Assembly (NCBI RefSeq): GCF_900111565.1
Contig: NZ_FOIK01000001.1
Coordinates: 1 to 64,000, forward strand
DNA length: 64,000 bases
Origin: Paenibacillus sp. NFR01
GTDB lineage: Bacteria; Bacillota; Bacilli; Paenibacillales; Paenibacillaceae
Direction of reading: 5' to 3'
The stretch's first letter is position 1. Each line of letters begins with the position of its first letter. Below, piece by piece: positions 7,973 to 14,745 of the stretch. The translations under genes were made by a program, and so were the position numbers. The notes below the pieces were generated by a model. It was not told the DNA's origin. It was given only the letters and a program-made list of their open reading frames with translations, and made no database searches.

Positions 7973-8128
7973 ACATAACAAAGTATTCACGCATCGGGCC
8001 ATTCGGCCCTTGGTCTGCAGAAGAAATTCGGGGAAGTAGAATCGGCAGACAACCCTGCGAGGCTAAGTCTCCGACCCGGCACTACGCGCCTTAAGCTTCT
8101 CGGGTTCGTGAATACAACAACGTTATGC
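7973..8128 (+). repeat. attC-like site 12
   Basis: R'' ACATAAC (7973-7979) matches its cassette; R' GTTATGC (8122-8128). Arm 1 GGGCC/GGCCC, arm 2 GTCTGC/GCAGAC, arm 3 CGAGGCTAAG/CTTAAGCTTCTCG. Confidence 0.85.
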
Positions 8129-8201
8129 GAAACTGGCTGAAAAACACGAATATATCATAGACCTTAGATAGTACTATGCCTAAGGAATGGAGAATTGAAT
8201 T

Positions 8202-8525
8202 ATGAATGATATAATTGTTGAATTTCTTGAAGGAGAAGTCATATATCAAGATTGGTACGACTCAATTTATAATTTTATAGCGGATCAAAACATTAGAGCT
8301 GGCGAGTATGAAGGGAATATCTTCGTCATAAAAAAAATGGACAGACTCAATTTCATTATCTTTAAGGAATATTCTTTTAGAGATAGTGGATTGAGAGAGA
8401 TTCATAGAGCTACAAATATATTCAGAAAAGATCTATTAAAAGCAGTGAATATTCATGCGTCCGCTCAAGGGTTTACTGTAAGAGGATTTGGCGAAGAGAG
8501 TAATGATATTATAACTCCATGGTAA
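8202..8525 (+). CDS. Cassette gene: small hypothetical protein
   Basis: 107 residues, ATG 8202, GGAG nine bases upstream. MNDIIVEFLEGEVIYQDWYDSI... ends GFGEESNDIITPW. Soluble alpha/beta pattern, no recognised motif. It follows a 73-bp leader after R', longer than in most cassettes here, which could hold its own promoter. Ends GTTATGC/GCCTAAC differ by one base. Confidence 0.7.
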   Translation: MNDIIVEFLEGEVIYQDWYDSIYNFIADQNIRAGEYEGNIFVIKKMDRLNFIIFKEYSFRDSGLREIHRATNIFRKDLLKAVNIHASAQGFTVRGFGEESNDIITPW

Positions 8526-8564
8526 GCAAATAAGACTGTTAGTAGTTCAAGGCGAGCCAGCATC

Positions 8565-8756
8565 GCCTAACACCGTGTTCACGCTTCGGGGGTCGAGCCC
8601 CCCTCGGTCCGTAGGGAGTTAAGAAGAGGATTCGGGGCGGAGTTTCAGTAGCAGGGAAGCAAATTCAGCGGACACACCTGCACCACCCAACCGCGTCGCG
8701 GCCGGACCTAAAGGTCCTTAGGGTGGTGAGGCGTTGTGAATACAACAACGTTAGGC
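8565..8756 (+). repeat. attC-like site 13
   Basis: R'' GCCTAAC (8565-8571), R' GTTAGGC (8750-8756). Arm 1 is GGGGG/CCCCC, a fully paired variant; arm 2 GTCCG/CGGAC; arm 3 CACCACCCAA/TTAGGGTGGTG with GGACC/GGTCC at its tip. 192 bp, the longest site. Confidence 0.85.
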
Positions 8757-8782
8757 GAATTTCTAGGAAATCGGTGAAAAAC

Positions 8783-9265
8783 ATGAGATCAATAAGAGAT
8801 TTTGCTGGTTACTATTACTTGTGCTTAGCAATTGGGTTATGCAACAAGGAGGCAATAATTGAATGGGCAGATTCAATTATTGCTGATGACACTTACCCTT
8901 ATGAATTAATAGAAGTATCTCTTTCTAGGGAAAGAACATTAAATGAAGTTCTAAGTATCCTTAAAGAGATTTATGGGAAATACGACATAGACGCACCCTT
9001 ATCTAAATTACTTGGTTTGTTAGTAATAAAACTTGAAACTGGAAAAATAACTGAAGATGAATTTTTTGGTTATATTTCTAGTCTCTTTTTACAAGGAAGT
9101 GCTTTTACAATAAGCGAAGAAGTACTACACATGCTAGATCGATTAGATGATAGTTATTATTTAGCTTTTCAAGGGATATACGGAAGTGTTGAACAAATTA
9201 GAAATGAAGCAATAATTGACCTAGGGAAATATAAAGATTGTGTGAGTTTATTCGAAGAAGCCTAG
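8783..9265 (+). CDS. Cassette gene: hypothetical protein, helical
   Basis: 160 residues from ATG 8783 (GGTGAAAAAC upstream); the frame is open back through site 13, but no better start exists. MRSIRDFAGYYYLCLAIGL... is largely helical and acidic, with segments such as EAIIEWADSIIADD and LHMLDRLDDSYYLAFQ. The build recalls small immunity or helical-repeat proteins, but I cannot name a family. Cassette ends GTTAGGC/GCCTAAC match exactly. Confidence 0.7.
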   Translation: MRSIRDFAGYYYLCLAIGLCNKEAIIEWADSIIADDTYPYELIEVSLSRERTLNEVLSILKEIYGKYDIDAPLSKLLGLLVIKLETGKITEDEFFGYISSLFLQGSAFTISEEVLHMLDRLDDSYYLAFQGIYGSVEQIRNEAIIDLGKYKDCVSLFEEA

Positions 9266-9271
9266 AACTCC

Positions 9272-9358
9272 GCCTAACACCGTATTCAAGCTGCGGGCCT
9301 TGCGGCTCTTGGTCTGCCAGAGGCATTTCGAGAAGCGGATTCAGCAGACCACCCTGCT
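9272..9358 (+). repeat. attC-like site 14, left half only
   Basis: R'' GCCTAAC (9272-9278), L'' TATTCAAG, arm 1 and arm 2 (GTCTGC/GCAGAC) are present. The site then breaks off after CACCCTGC and unrelated AT-rich DNA follows: R', L' and arm 3 are gone, so this site is probably unable to recombine. First broken site going rightward. Confidence 0.75.
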
Positions 9359-9550
9359 AATTATATTATTACGGTAAAGAATCCATATGATAAAGTTGCT
9401 CTACCGTTTAAGATCACAATAAAGGATGAACACTTGTAGAATATTATTGAAGTGAATAGGATTTATTTTTCTTCATATGAGTATAAAGATATAAATAAAA
9501 AAGTACATTTATTAACTCTAAAGTACCCAGTAGAAGCTGATAAGAATTAA
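9359..9550 (+). pseudogene. Remnant of a cassette gene
   Basis: One frame codes NYIITVKNPYDKVALPFKIT then IKDEHL to a TAG at 9437-9439, and the same frame continues with NIIEVNRIYFSSYEYKDINK to a TAA at 9548-9550. No start codon; the left end abuts the broken attC half. It reads like the C-terminal end of a gene with an in-frame stop. Family unknown. Confidence 0.5.
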
Positions 9551-9583
9551 AGGAGAAATCTGATCGTTATTCAAGTAACTAGC

Positions 9584-9634
9584 TGCATCCGCGGCCTTAA
9601 GTCGGTGGGACGTCGTGGATACAGTAAACGGTAT
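9584..9634 (+). repeat. attC-like right-half remnant
   Basis: CTTAAGTCGGTGGGACGTCG then TGGATACAGTAAACGGTAT reproduces the arm 3 closing strand and L' box of site 4, but the R' GTT has become GGTAT. A decayed site end. Confidence 0.6.
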
Positions 9635-9730
9635 AAAACATAATTACAAGTAAAACCTTTACTTGAAACATATAAAACACCCATAAATATGAATATAAAA
9701 GTGCTAATTCAGTTACATGGAGGGGGAAAT

Positions 9731-10279
9731 ATGCTATACGGACAACGAGTAATAATAAGACCGGTTGTTGAAGAAGATTGGATACAGCGATATGAATGGC
9801 TATCCGATCCTGCAGTTAACCGAACGTTACCATCGGGAAGTGGTATGCCGATAACACCGGGTGTGGTCAAAGAACGTGTAATGAGGTACGCACAAACAGA
9901 TCTATCAGCTGTCTATTTTACTATTTTAAAAGAAGATGGTATCCCGATTGGCAACACCCAATTGTTTAATATCCATCCTTGGTCCAAACATGCTGAATTT
10001 GGCATTTGGATTGGTGACAAAAGGGTATGGGGACAAGGTTATGCTTCAGAAACGACAAGTGTTGTTCTAAAATTTGCATTTGAGCGTTTAAATCTTCATA
10101 AAGTGTATTTGACGGTAGATGCTGATAATCCTGGTGCTATTCGGAGTTATGAAAAGTCAGGCTTCAAGAAGGATGGCATACAAAGAGACGAAGTCTATAA
10201 AAATGGTCAATATGTCGATCGTCTAATGATGAGTATCTTGAAGCATGAATATTTAAGTAAATCTAACTCTTCCATTTAG
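9731..10279 (+). CDS. GNAT N-acetyltransferase, RimJ/RimL type
   Basis: 182 residues from ATG 9731, with GGAGGGGG at -6; a longer frame to 9689 lacks a ribosome site. Transfers acetyl from acetyl-CoA to an amine; the substrate is not predictable. MLYGQRVIIRPVVEEDWIQR is the usual N-terminal strand and helix, GIWIGDKRVWGQGYASE carries the acetyl-CoA-binding W-G-Q-G-Y-A loop, and VDADNPGAIRSYEKSGF is the typical C-terminal N-x-x-x-x-x-Y-x-K-x-G-F motif. It lies between a decayed attC end and site 15, so it is probably an old cassette gene and the best-recognised function in the array. Confidence 0.85.
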   Translation: MLYGQRVIIRPVVEEDWIQRYEWLSDPAVNRTLPSGSGMPITPGVVKERVMRYAQTDLSAVYFTILKEDGIPIGNTQLFNIHPWSKHAEFGIWIGDKRVWGQGYASETTSVVLKFAFERLNLHKVYLTVDADNPGAIRSYEKSGFKKDGIQRDEVYKNGQYVDRLMMSILKHEYLSKSNSSI

Positions 10280-10328
10280 AATGCGTGTAGGTACCATTTT
10301 TGTAGTGATTCAGGATGGCATATAAGTC

Positions 10329-10506
10329 ATATAAGAATGTGTTCACGCATCGGCGGACAAGCCGCCTCGATCGTTAGAAGATTAAGCAAGAAATCAAACT
10401 AAGGCGACACATCCATTCACCCAACCGCATCGCGGCCAGCCGAACACACTGTCTCGCGTCGAGCAGTTTAGGGGAAATGGATGTCGTGAACACGGAAACG
10501 TTATCT
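10329..10506 (+). repeat. attC-like site 15 with mutated R''
   Basis: R'' reads ATATAAG instead of ending in AAC, otherwise the site is complete: L'' GTTCACG, arm 1 GGCGG/CCGCC, an imperfect arm 2, arm 3 with CATCCATT/AATGGATG, L' CGTGAACA and R' GTTATCT (10500-10506). Confidence 0.75.
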
Positions 10507-10532
10507 GATACTACCCGAAAGCTGGTGAAAAC

Positions 10533-11096
10533 ATGAACATAAATGAAACAATTGTTTTTATAGATAATGAATTAACTCAAACACTAAATGACTATCAAAA
10601 TTGGTTTACTTTGAAGTCCGATTTGCTATCCTTCAAGCCTCAGGTTGGATGGAGTATTGAACAAGTATTAGAGCATGTAACATTAACTAACCACTTCTTA
10701 TTGATTCTAATTAGAAAAGGGAAGCGAAAGGCAATTGAATTATCTGCGAAGAAAGATTTGAATTCATTATTAGAATCTTATCAAATCAACCTACAAGAGC
10801 TCGACGCAATAGCTAGACATAAGTCTTTTAATTGGATTAGGCCCGAACATATGGAGCCTAAGGGAGATAAAGAACTAGGACAAATAAGATCATTACTTGA
10901 TGATCAAATTAATGAATGCAAAGGGCTTTTGAAAGAGATGATAAATGGTGAAGGAATACTGTATAAAACAACAATGACGGTAAACAATTTAGGGAAAATT
11001 GATGTTTATCAATATATCTATTTTTTGTGTCAGCATGCAAAACGGCACATTGTACAAGTGCAAAAAGTAATGGAGGAGTTCGGTGGGACGTCGTGA
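10533..11096 (+). CDS. DinB-like protein
   Basis: 187 residues, ATG 10533 after GCTGGTGAAAAC. DinB/YfiT-type four-helix bundle: WSIEQVLEHVTLTNHFLL carries the first conserved histidine in its usual helix and FLCQHAKRHIVQV provides the paired H-x-x-x-H motif near the end, the usual metal ligands. Such proteins are metal-dependent thiol transferases or remain uncharacterised. The last residues (FGGTS) are encoded by the start of an attC right half, so the native gene end and the attC left half were lost in a deletion. The enzyme core is intact. Confidence 0.8.
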   Translation: MNINETIVFIDNELTQTLNDYQNWFTLKSDLLSFKPQVGWSIEQVLEHVTLTNHFLLILIRKGKRKAIELSAKKDLNSLLESYQINLQELDAIARHKSFNWIRPEHMEPKGDKELGQIRSLLDDQINECKGLLKEMINGEGILYKTTMTVNNLGKIDVYQYIYFLCQHAKRHIVQVQKVMEEFGGTS

Positions 11097-11113
11097 CTAC
11101 GGAAACGTTATCT
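11083..11113 (+). repeat. attC-like right-half fused to the DinB gene
   Basis: GGTGGGACGTCG, TGACTACGGAAAC and R' GTTATCT (11107-11113) are present, but no R'', L'' or hairpin arms precede them; the DinB reading frame runs straight in. Deletion junction near 11080. Confidence 0.6.
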
Positions 11114-11161
11114 GAAACCGATAGAGGCAAAGAAAGCTTGCTTTATAGGAGTGTGGAAAAC

Positions 11162-11575
11162 TTGGAGAAAGTTAATTCAGAGCGAGATCTATCGGAAAAT
11201 TGGTATGCTATTAAATTATTATTTGAGTATGTAATATCAGGTGAACCAGATCCAATCAAGATCGATGGAGGATATGATGAGGAGAAGACTTACGAGGAAA
11301 GCATCTACCTGATCCATGCTGACTCTTTTGAATCCGCATACGAAAAAGCTGAAACAGAAGCTCGGAGTAATGAGGTCAGTTATCAAAATCCTTATGGGCA
11401 GCAAGTAGATTTGAAGTTCGTAAGGTCACTTGATAGCTTTCACTTATTTGATGAAGAACCATCGGATTTAACAGAAGTGTATTCCAGGCAACTTACAGCA
11501 CATAAGCATACTAACACTAATGATTTTGTGAAAAGAATGTTTCCTGAAACTCAGGAAGATAAATCAACCGATTGA
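11162..11575 (+). CDS. DUF4288-like protein
   Basis: About 137 residues if TTG 11162 (AGGAG ten bases upstream) is the start; GTG 11153 is also possible and there is no ATG. ENWYAIKLLFEYVISGEP, EESIYLIHADSFESAYEKAE and the end of the domain with QQVDLKFVRSLDSFHLFDE match the layout of DUF4288, a small domain of unknown function. The open frame extends backward through the DinB overlap, which I treat as chance. The cassette start (GTTATCT) does not match the next R'' (GCATAAC), so two cassettes may have been merged by deletion. Confidence 0.65.
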   Translation: MEKVNSERDLSENWYAIKLLFEYVISGEPDPIKIDGGYDEEKTYEESIYLIHADSFESAYEKAETEARSNEVSYQNPYGQQVDLKFVRSLDSFHLFDEEPSDLTEVYSRQLTAHKHTNTNDFVKRMFPETQEDKSTD

Positions 11576-11680
11576 CTTTAATAGTAACCTAAGGATTAAT
11601 GGTCGTGTTCAGGGGGACTTATTTAAGTGCCTAACTTATATATTGATTGTAATTGAGTACTCGAAGAATGCCTGACCTTC

Positions 11681-11830
11681 GCATAACAACGTATTCAAGA
11701 GGTGGACCTAAGGTCCTTGGTCTGCAAGAGGCTATTTCGAGGATGTGGGATGCAGCAGACAACCCTGCGAGGCTAAGTGGCGGAGCCATCCGGTCCTACG
11801 GGCCTTAAGCTTCTCGGTTTCGTGGAATAT
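11681..11830 (+). repeat. attC-like site lacking R'
   Basis: R'' GCATAAC (11681-11687), TATTCAAG, GGACC/GGTCC arm 1, GTCTGC/GCAGAC arm 2, GAGGCTAAG arm 3 and an L' CGTGGAATA. Instead of an R' box the sequence runs into a second site. Confidence 0.65.
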
Positions 11831-11922
11831 ATCCACGCATCGGAACCCGCCGGCTTATCGTTCTGCCCTAAGAGTTTTGCTAAGAAGTAGATTCAGCGGA
11901 CACACTTGCACCAATAAAGCGT
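11828..11922 (+). repeat. Last attC-like fragment, right end of array
   Basis: TATCCACGCATCGG, an arm 1 region, and TTCAGCGGACACACTTGCAC correspond to the left and middle part of a site like site 4, but R'' and everything after arm 3 are missing. Fused head to tail to the preceding site. No further array repeats follow until the doubtful one at 18.7 kb. Confidence 0.55.
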
Positions 11923-11998
11923 AGACTTTGCGCCAGTATAGGTAGAACGGAAATACCTTTACGAATACTGGTGTATTTTGCTATAGAAAAGATTTATA

Positions 11999-12451
11999 AT
12001 GCGAATCGAACGTATTTGGGATACAATTCCATTTAAGGGCTTGTACAAGCAATTAATGGAAAGAGATATTATCAAAACGAAAATAATAAAGTCGATATGT
12101 GGGGGGCTTATTTTGAGACAGTTTCCGACACACATTGTTGCAGTATTTGGTATTGTAGAAAATGAAAAGGAAGAGGTTTTACTCTTAAAGCATCGGGGTC
12201 GTAATGTTTGGATGTTTCCAGGTGGACAAGTCGAAACAGGTGAAAATCTAATAGAAGCCTTATTACGTGAAACAAAGGAAGAGAGTAGTATGGAAATCGA
12301 AGTAGGAAAACTGTTTAGTGTTTCATCTAATACCAGTACATATGAAGGATATAACGGATATGGCATGATTCCAACCAAAGTCATTATGGGATTTACTTGT
12401 ACATATAAAAGCGGGGAGTTCCGCGAATCCGATGAAACATGCTTAATATAA
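11999..12451 (+). CDS. Nudix hydrolase, probably C-terminally truncated
   Basis: 150 residues. Nudix enzymes cleave nucleoside diphosphates linked to another group. The Nudix box is visible at GGQVETGENLIEALLRETKE-ES: the G, E and RE..EE residues are kept, but the usual glycine after EE is serine. The frame ends at SDETCLI, where relatives normally continue for 20-40 residues, so the C-terminus may be lost. No ribosome site is seen at ATG 11999; ATG 12056 is an alternative. It starts within 80 bp of the last array fragment. Function of this copy uncertain. Confidence 0.65.
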   Translation: MRIERIWDTIPFKGLYKQLMERDIIKTKIIKSICGGLILRQFPTHIVAVFGIVENEKEEVLLLKHRGRNVWMFPGGQVETGENLIEALLRETKEESSMEIEVGKLFSVSSNTSTYEGYNGYGMIPTKVIMGFTCTYKSGEFRESDETCLI

Positions 12452-12503
12452 ATGATTCCAAGCAAGCCAAAACTACATTTCAGCGGAAGAGTGAAGATAA
12501 TTA

Positions 12504-12854
12504 ATGGCGAGAAATAAACTTATGCTTACAACTTTGAGTATAGTTCTATCAATATTGTGCCCGATCCTTGTAGTCTTATTGTTCCGTGTAATGTTCTCGA
12601 ATTTTTATGAACAAGAAGCATTTTTGCCTGGACTAGGACACATAATGATATGCATATTAATGGTGATTGTTAACTTGATCATTAATCCGACTACGGTAAA
12701 CAGATATTATAAACAGTATATTGATAATAATTCCGAAAAAATAGTAGGTGTAGTAATAGTGATATTTTCATTAAGTATAGCTGTACAAATTATTTTGTCC
12801 GTTTTAATTGAAAATCCCTTTACAGAACCCCGCTTACCCGAATTTCCAATGTAA
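12504..12854 (+). CDS. Small membrane protein
   Basis: 116 residues, ATG 12504, GCGGAAGAG upstream at long spacing. Three hydrophobic helices (about residues 7-30, 44-62 and 80-102) with a basic-aromatic loop NRYYKQYIDNNSEK. Family not recognised. It lies directly after the truncated Nudix gene and before an acetyltransferase; no shared role is apparent. Confidence 0.65.
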   Translation: MARNKLMLTTLSIVLSILCPILVVLLFRVMFSNFYEQEAFLPGLGHIMICILMVIVNLIINPTTVNRYYKQYIDNNSEKIVGVVIVIFSLSIAVQIILSVLIENPFTEPRLPEFPM

Positions 12855-12993
12855 ATGTTAAAAGAGGAATGATGACGGGCTCTTTTTTGCATAGTGTATA
12901 TCAAAGTTTTAAGGATGTTAAACGCAGTAGTTAAGTTAGAAGTGAGGCTATTGGAAATTATTTTGGATGATATTAAACGAGGAGCTGGTTCGT

Positions 12994-13440
12994 ATGGAAT
13001 TTACGATTATCGAGTATGATCCCTCTTTTGCGTTACAAACGGTTAAAATGTGGAGAGAAAGCAAAGAACGAGCGATTGGACAAAAAGAGATCCATTCTTT
13101 TGAAGATCATTTATTTTTTCTGAATCATATCTTGATGAATGACAATAAAGTATATCTCGCCCTTGAAGCTACGGGTAACCAAGTAATAGGCCTTCTAGCG
13201 TGTAACGAAAATTGGGTTAATCAGCTGTACGTTCATACTCAATATCAAGGAAGAGGAATAGGGAATAGGCTTCTAAGTCTTGCCAAACAGCAATCGAATG
13301 GCAGGCTTTTTTTATATACATTTGAAGTCAACAAGAGAGCTCAGAACTTTTACGAGAGAAACGGCTTCAGGATCATTGGTAGAGGAAATGAAAATGAAGA
13401 GCAGCTTGAAGATATAAAGTATGAATGGGTTAAAATCTAA
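12994..13440 (+). CDS. GNAT N-acetyltransferase
   Basis: 148 residues from ATG 12994 (GAGGAG nine bases upstream; the frame is open to 12967). The acetyl-CoA loop is Q-Y-Q-G-R-G-I-G in LYVHTQYQGRGIGNRLL, and the terminal motif is VNKRAQNFYERNGFRIIGRG. Substrate unknown. It is followed 14 bp later by a VOC protein gene and may be co-transcribed with it. Confidence 0.85.
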   Translation: MEFTIIEYDPSFALQTVKMWRESKERAIGQKEIHSFEDHLFFLNHILMNDNKVYLALEATGNQVIGLLACNENWVNQLYVHTQYQGRGIGNRLLSLAKQQSNGRLFLYTFEVNKRAQNFYERNGFRIIGRGNENEEQLEDIKYEWVKI

Positions 13441-13454
13441 AGGGAGTGTTAGAT

Positions 13455-13847
13455 ATGAAATTGAGAGCAACGCTATACATAAAGAACACCGTTGAAGCCG
13501 TGGAGTTCTATAAGGAAGCTTTTGGAATGACTTTGGGATATAATGAGAAATTTCCAGACGGAACATTCATGCATGCGGAGTTGCTTAGAGATGGACAAGA
13601 AGTATTTGCCGTAAGCGAGTCCGGAAATGATGCCTTTGTTAAGGTCATGCTAACATCATCGTTAAAAGAGTCGCGTCCGACAATGAGCTATGGAATTGAT
13701 CTGGATAACGAAGATGAAGTAAGAAAAGCATATTCTGTGTTAGCCGAAGGCGGAAAGGTGCTTTTCCCTTTAGGATCGCTTCCTTGGAGTTCTTGTTGCG
13801 CAGAGGTAGTGGATAAATATGGCGTGTATTGGTACATCACTGTGTAG
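13455..13847 (+). CDS. VOC-fold protein, PhnB/glyoxalase-like
   Basis: 130 residues from ATG 13455 with AGGGAG eight bases upstream. The paired beta-alpha-beta-beta-beta units of the vicinal-oxygen-chelate fold are visible: LRATLYIKNTVEAVEFYKEAF opens the first unit and VDKYGVYWYITV closes the second. The metal ligands typical of true glyoxalases are not all obvious, so it may be a resistance or binding protein. Substrate unknown. Confidence 0.75.
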   Translation: MKLRATLYIKNTVEAVEFYKEAFGMTLGYNEKFPDGTFMHAELLRDGQEVFAVSESGNDAFVKVMLTSSLKESRPTMSYGIDLDNEDEVRKAYSVLAEGGKVLFPLGSLPWSSCCAEVVDKYGVYWYITV

Positions 13848-13925
13848 ATATAGCGTTCTCTAATGCAGCGTAATCGCACGTGAACTAATAATCTATACAA
13901 CGAAAATGTGGGCAGGTGAAATGAA

Positions 13926-14720
13926 ATGCTTCACCAGGAGATTACCTTAATCAATCACAAAATGATAATGAATGAACCGATCCCTGAAGCCGATAAACAC
14001 TGCTTTATGGAATCCATTTTAAGCAGGTGTAAATCGCGGAACGATGGTTCGAAGGACTGGAGCACCAAATATAATAAAGCTTATCCTTTACAGCTACTGC
14101 CGACCTATGAGGAATCTCAAATGGAGCGGAGTAAAAAGCTGCGACTTATTACTGGGGAACTGCCACGGACATATCTACTCTCACATCATGCCTATGAGCT
14201 TGAGGCACTCCGATTGTTAGCGATGTGGAAAATCGATGATGTTGAAGTTGTTAAGCTGCTTGAGCGTACGGAAGAAAGATTGGCTGATTTAAGTTTTGAT
14301 CATTTATGTGGCGAGGATGAATGGGCAGGTTTATCTCTAGTGATTTTGCGATTTTGGAATACATATAAACTCCAGGATATTGAACGAATGAATAAACTGC
14401 TTGGGAACATCATAGAACATACATTTAATAATGCACAAAATATGAAAAAAGCACCGTCATACTACTTATGGCTTGCCTTATCCGAGTTAGCTGATAAGAG
14501 TGAAATCGTGAATGAAGTTATATTCAAGCATAGCCAGGATTTGTATAATCTTTTTCAAAAGGGATGGATCGTTAACCCTCACAATGCTGATCGATATAAT
14601 CCGATCCGGAAGTATATTATTAAGAATGCTTTATCGAAGCTGCCTGATTTCAATTATTTGAAAGACGCACAAGTGGTTATGGGCAGTGACGGAAGATGCT
14701 ACGGCAGACCTCGTCCATAG
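13926..14720 (+). CDS. Hypothetical protein
   Basis: 264 residues, ATG 13926 with GGCAGGTG upstream. Mostly helical and soluble (for example YELEALRLLAMWKIDDVEVVK, LVILRFWNTYKLQDIERMNK), with conserved-looking tryptophans and an SYYLWLALSEL helix. No catalytic motif recognised. It ends 25 bp before the alpha/beta hydrolase gene, so the two may form an operon. Confidence 0.7.
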   Translation: MLHQEITLINHKMIMNEPIPEADKHCFMESILSRCKSRNDGSKDWSTKYNKAYPLQLLPTYEESQMERSKKLRLITGELPRTYLLSHHAYELEALRLLAMWKIDDVEVVKLLERTEERLADLSFDHLCGEDEWAGLSLVILRFWNTYKLQDIERMNKLLGNIIEHTFNNAQNMKKAPSYYLWLALSELADKSEIVNEVIFKHSQDLYNLFQKGWIVNPHNADRYNPIRKYIIKNALSKLPDFNYLKDAQVVMGSDGRCYGRPRP

Positions 14721-14745
14721 AAAAAGCACTTAGAAGGGAAATGAG

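Larger units (their letters stand above)
1..11922 (+). mobile_element. Integron-type gene cassette array (no integrase in window)
   Basis: Thirteen complete attC-like repeats, one with a mutated R'' box and five broken ones separate about 16 small cassettes, all with genes on the + strand. In 11 of 13 cassettes the R' start (GTTA plus three variable bases) is the exact reverse complement of the R'' box at the end of the same cassette. That is expected if each cassette was a circle carrying one attC and integrated by cutting between G and TT of R'. Cassette DNA is AT-rich and the repeats GC-rich. Right-end sites are decayed, left ones intact, so fresh insertions probably enter from the left, where an attI site and intI gene would lie outside the window. 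Without an integrase in view it could also be a CALIN (cassette cluster lacking its integrase). Confidence 0.85.

Noticed and set aside
194..8756. CRISPR array
   Set aside because: The repeats are 115-192 bp and internally palindromic, the intervals are 260-950 bp and hold genes, and no cas gene is visible.
194..8756. Simple REP/BIME-type repeats or terminators
   Set aside because: They lack T-runs, and the cassette-wise matching of R' with the next R'' is not explained by repeat insertion or by a terminator role.
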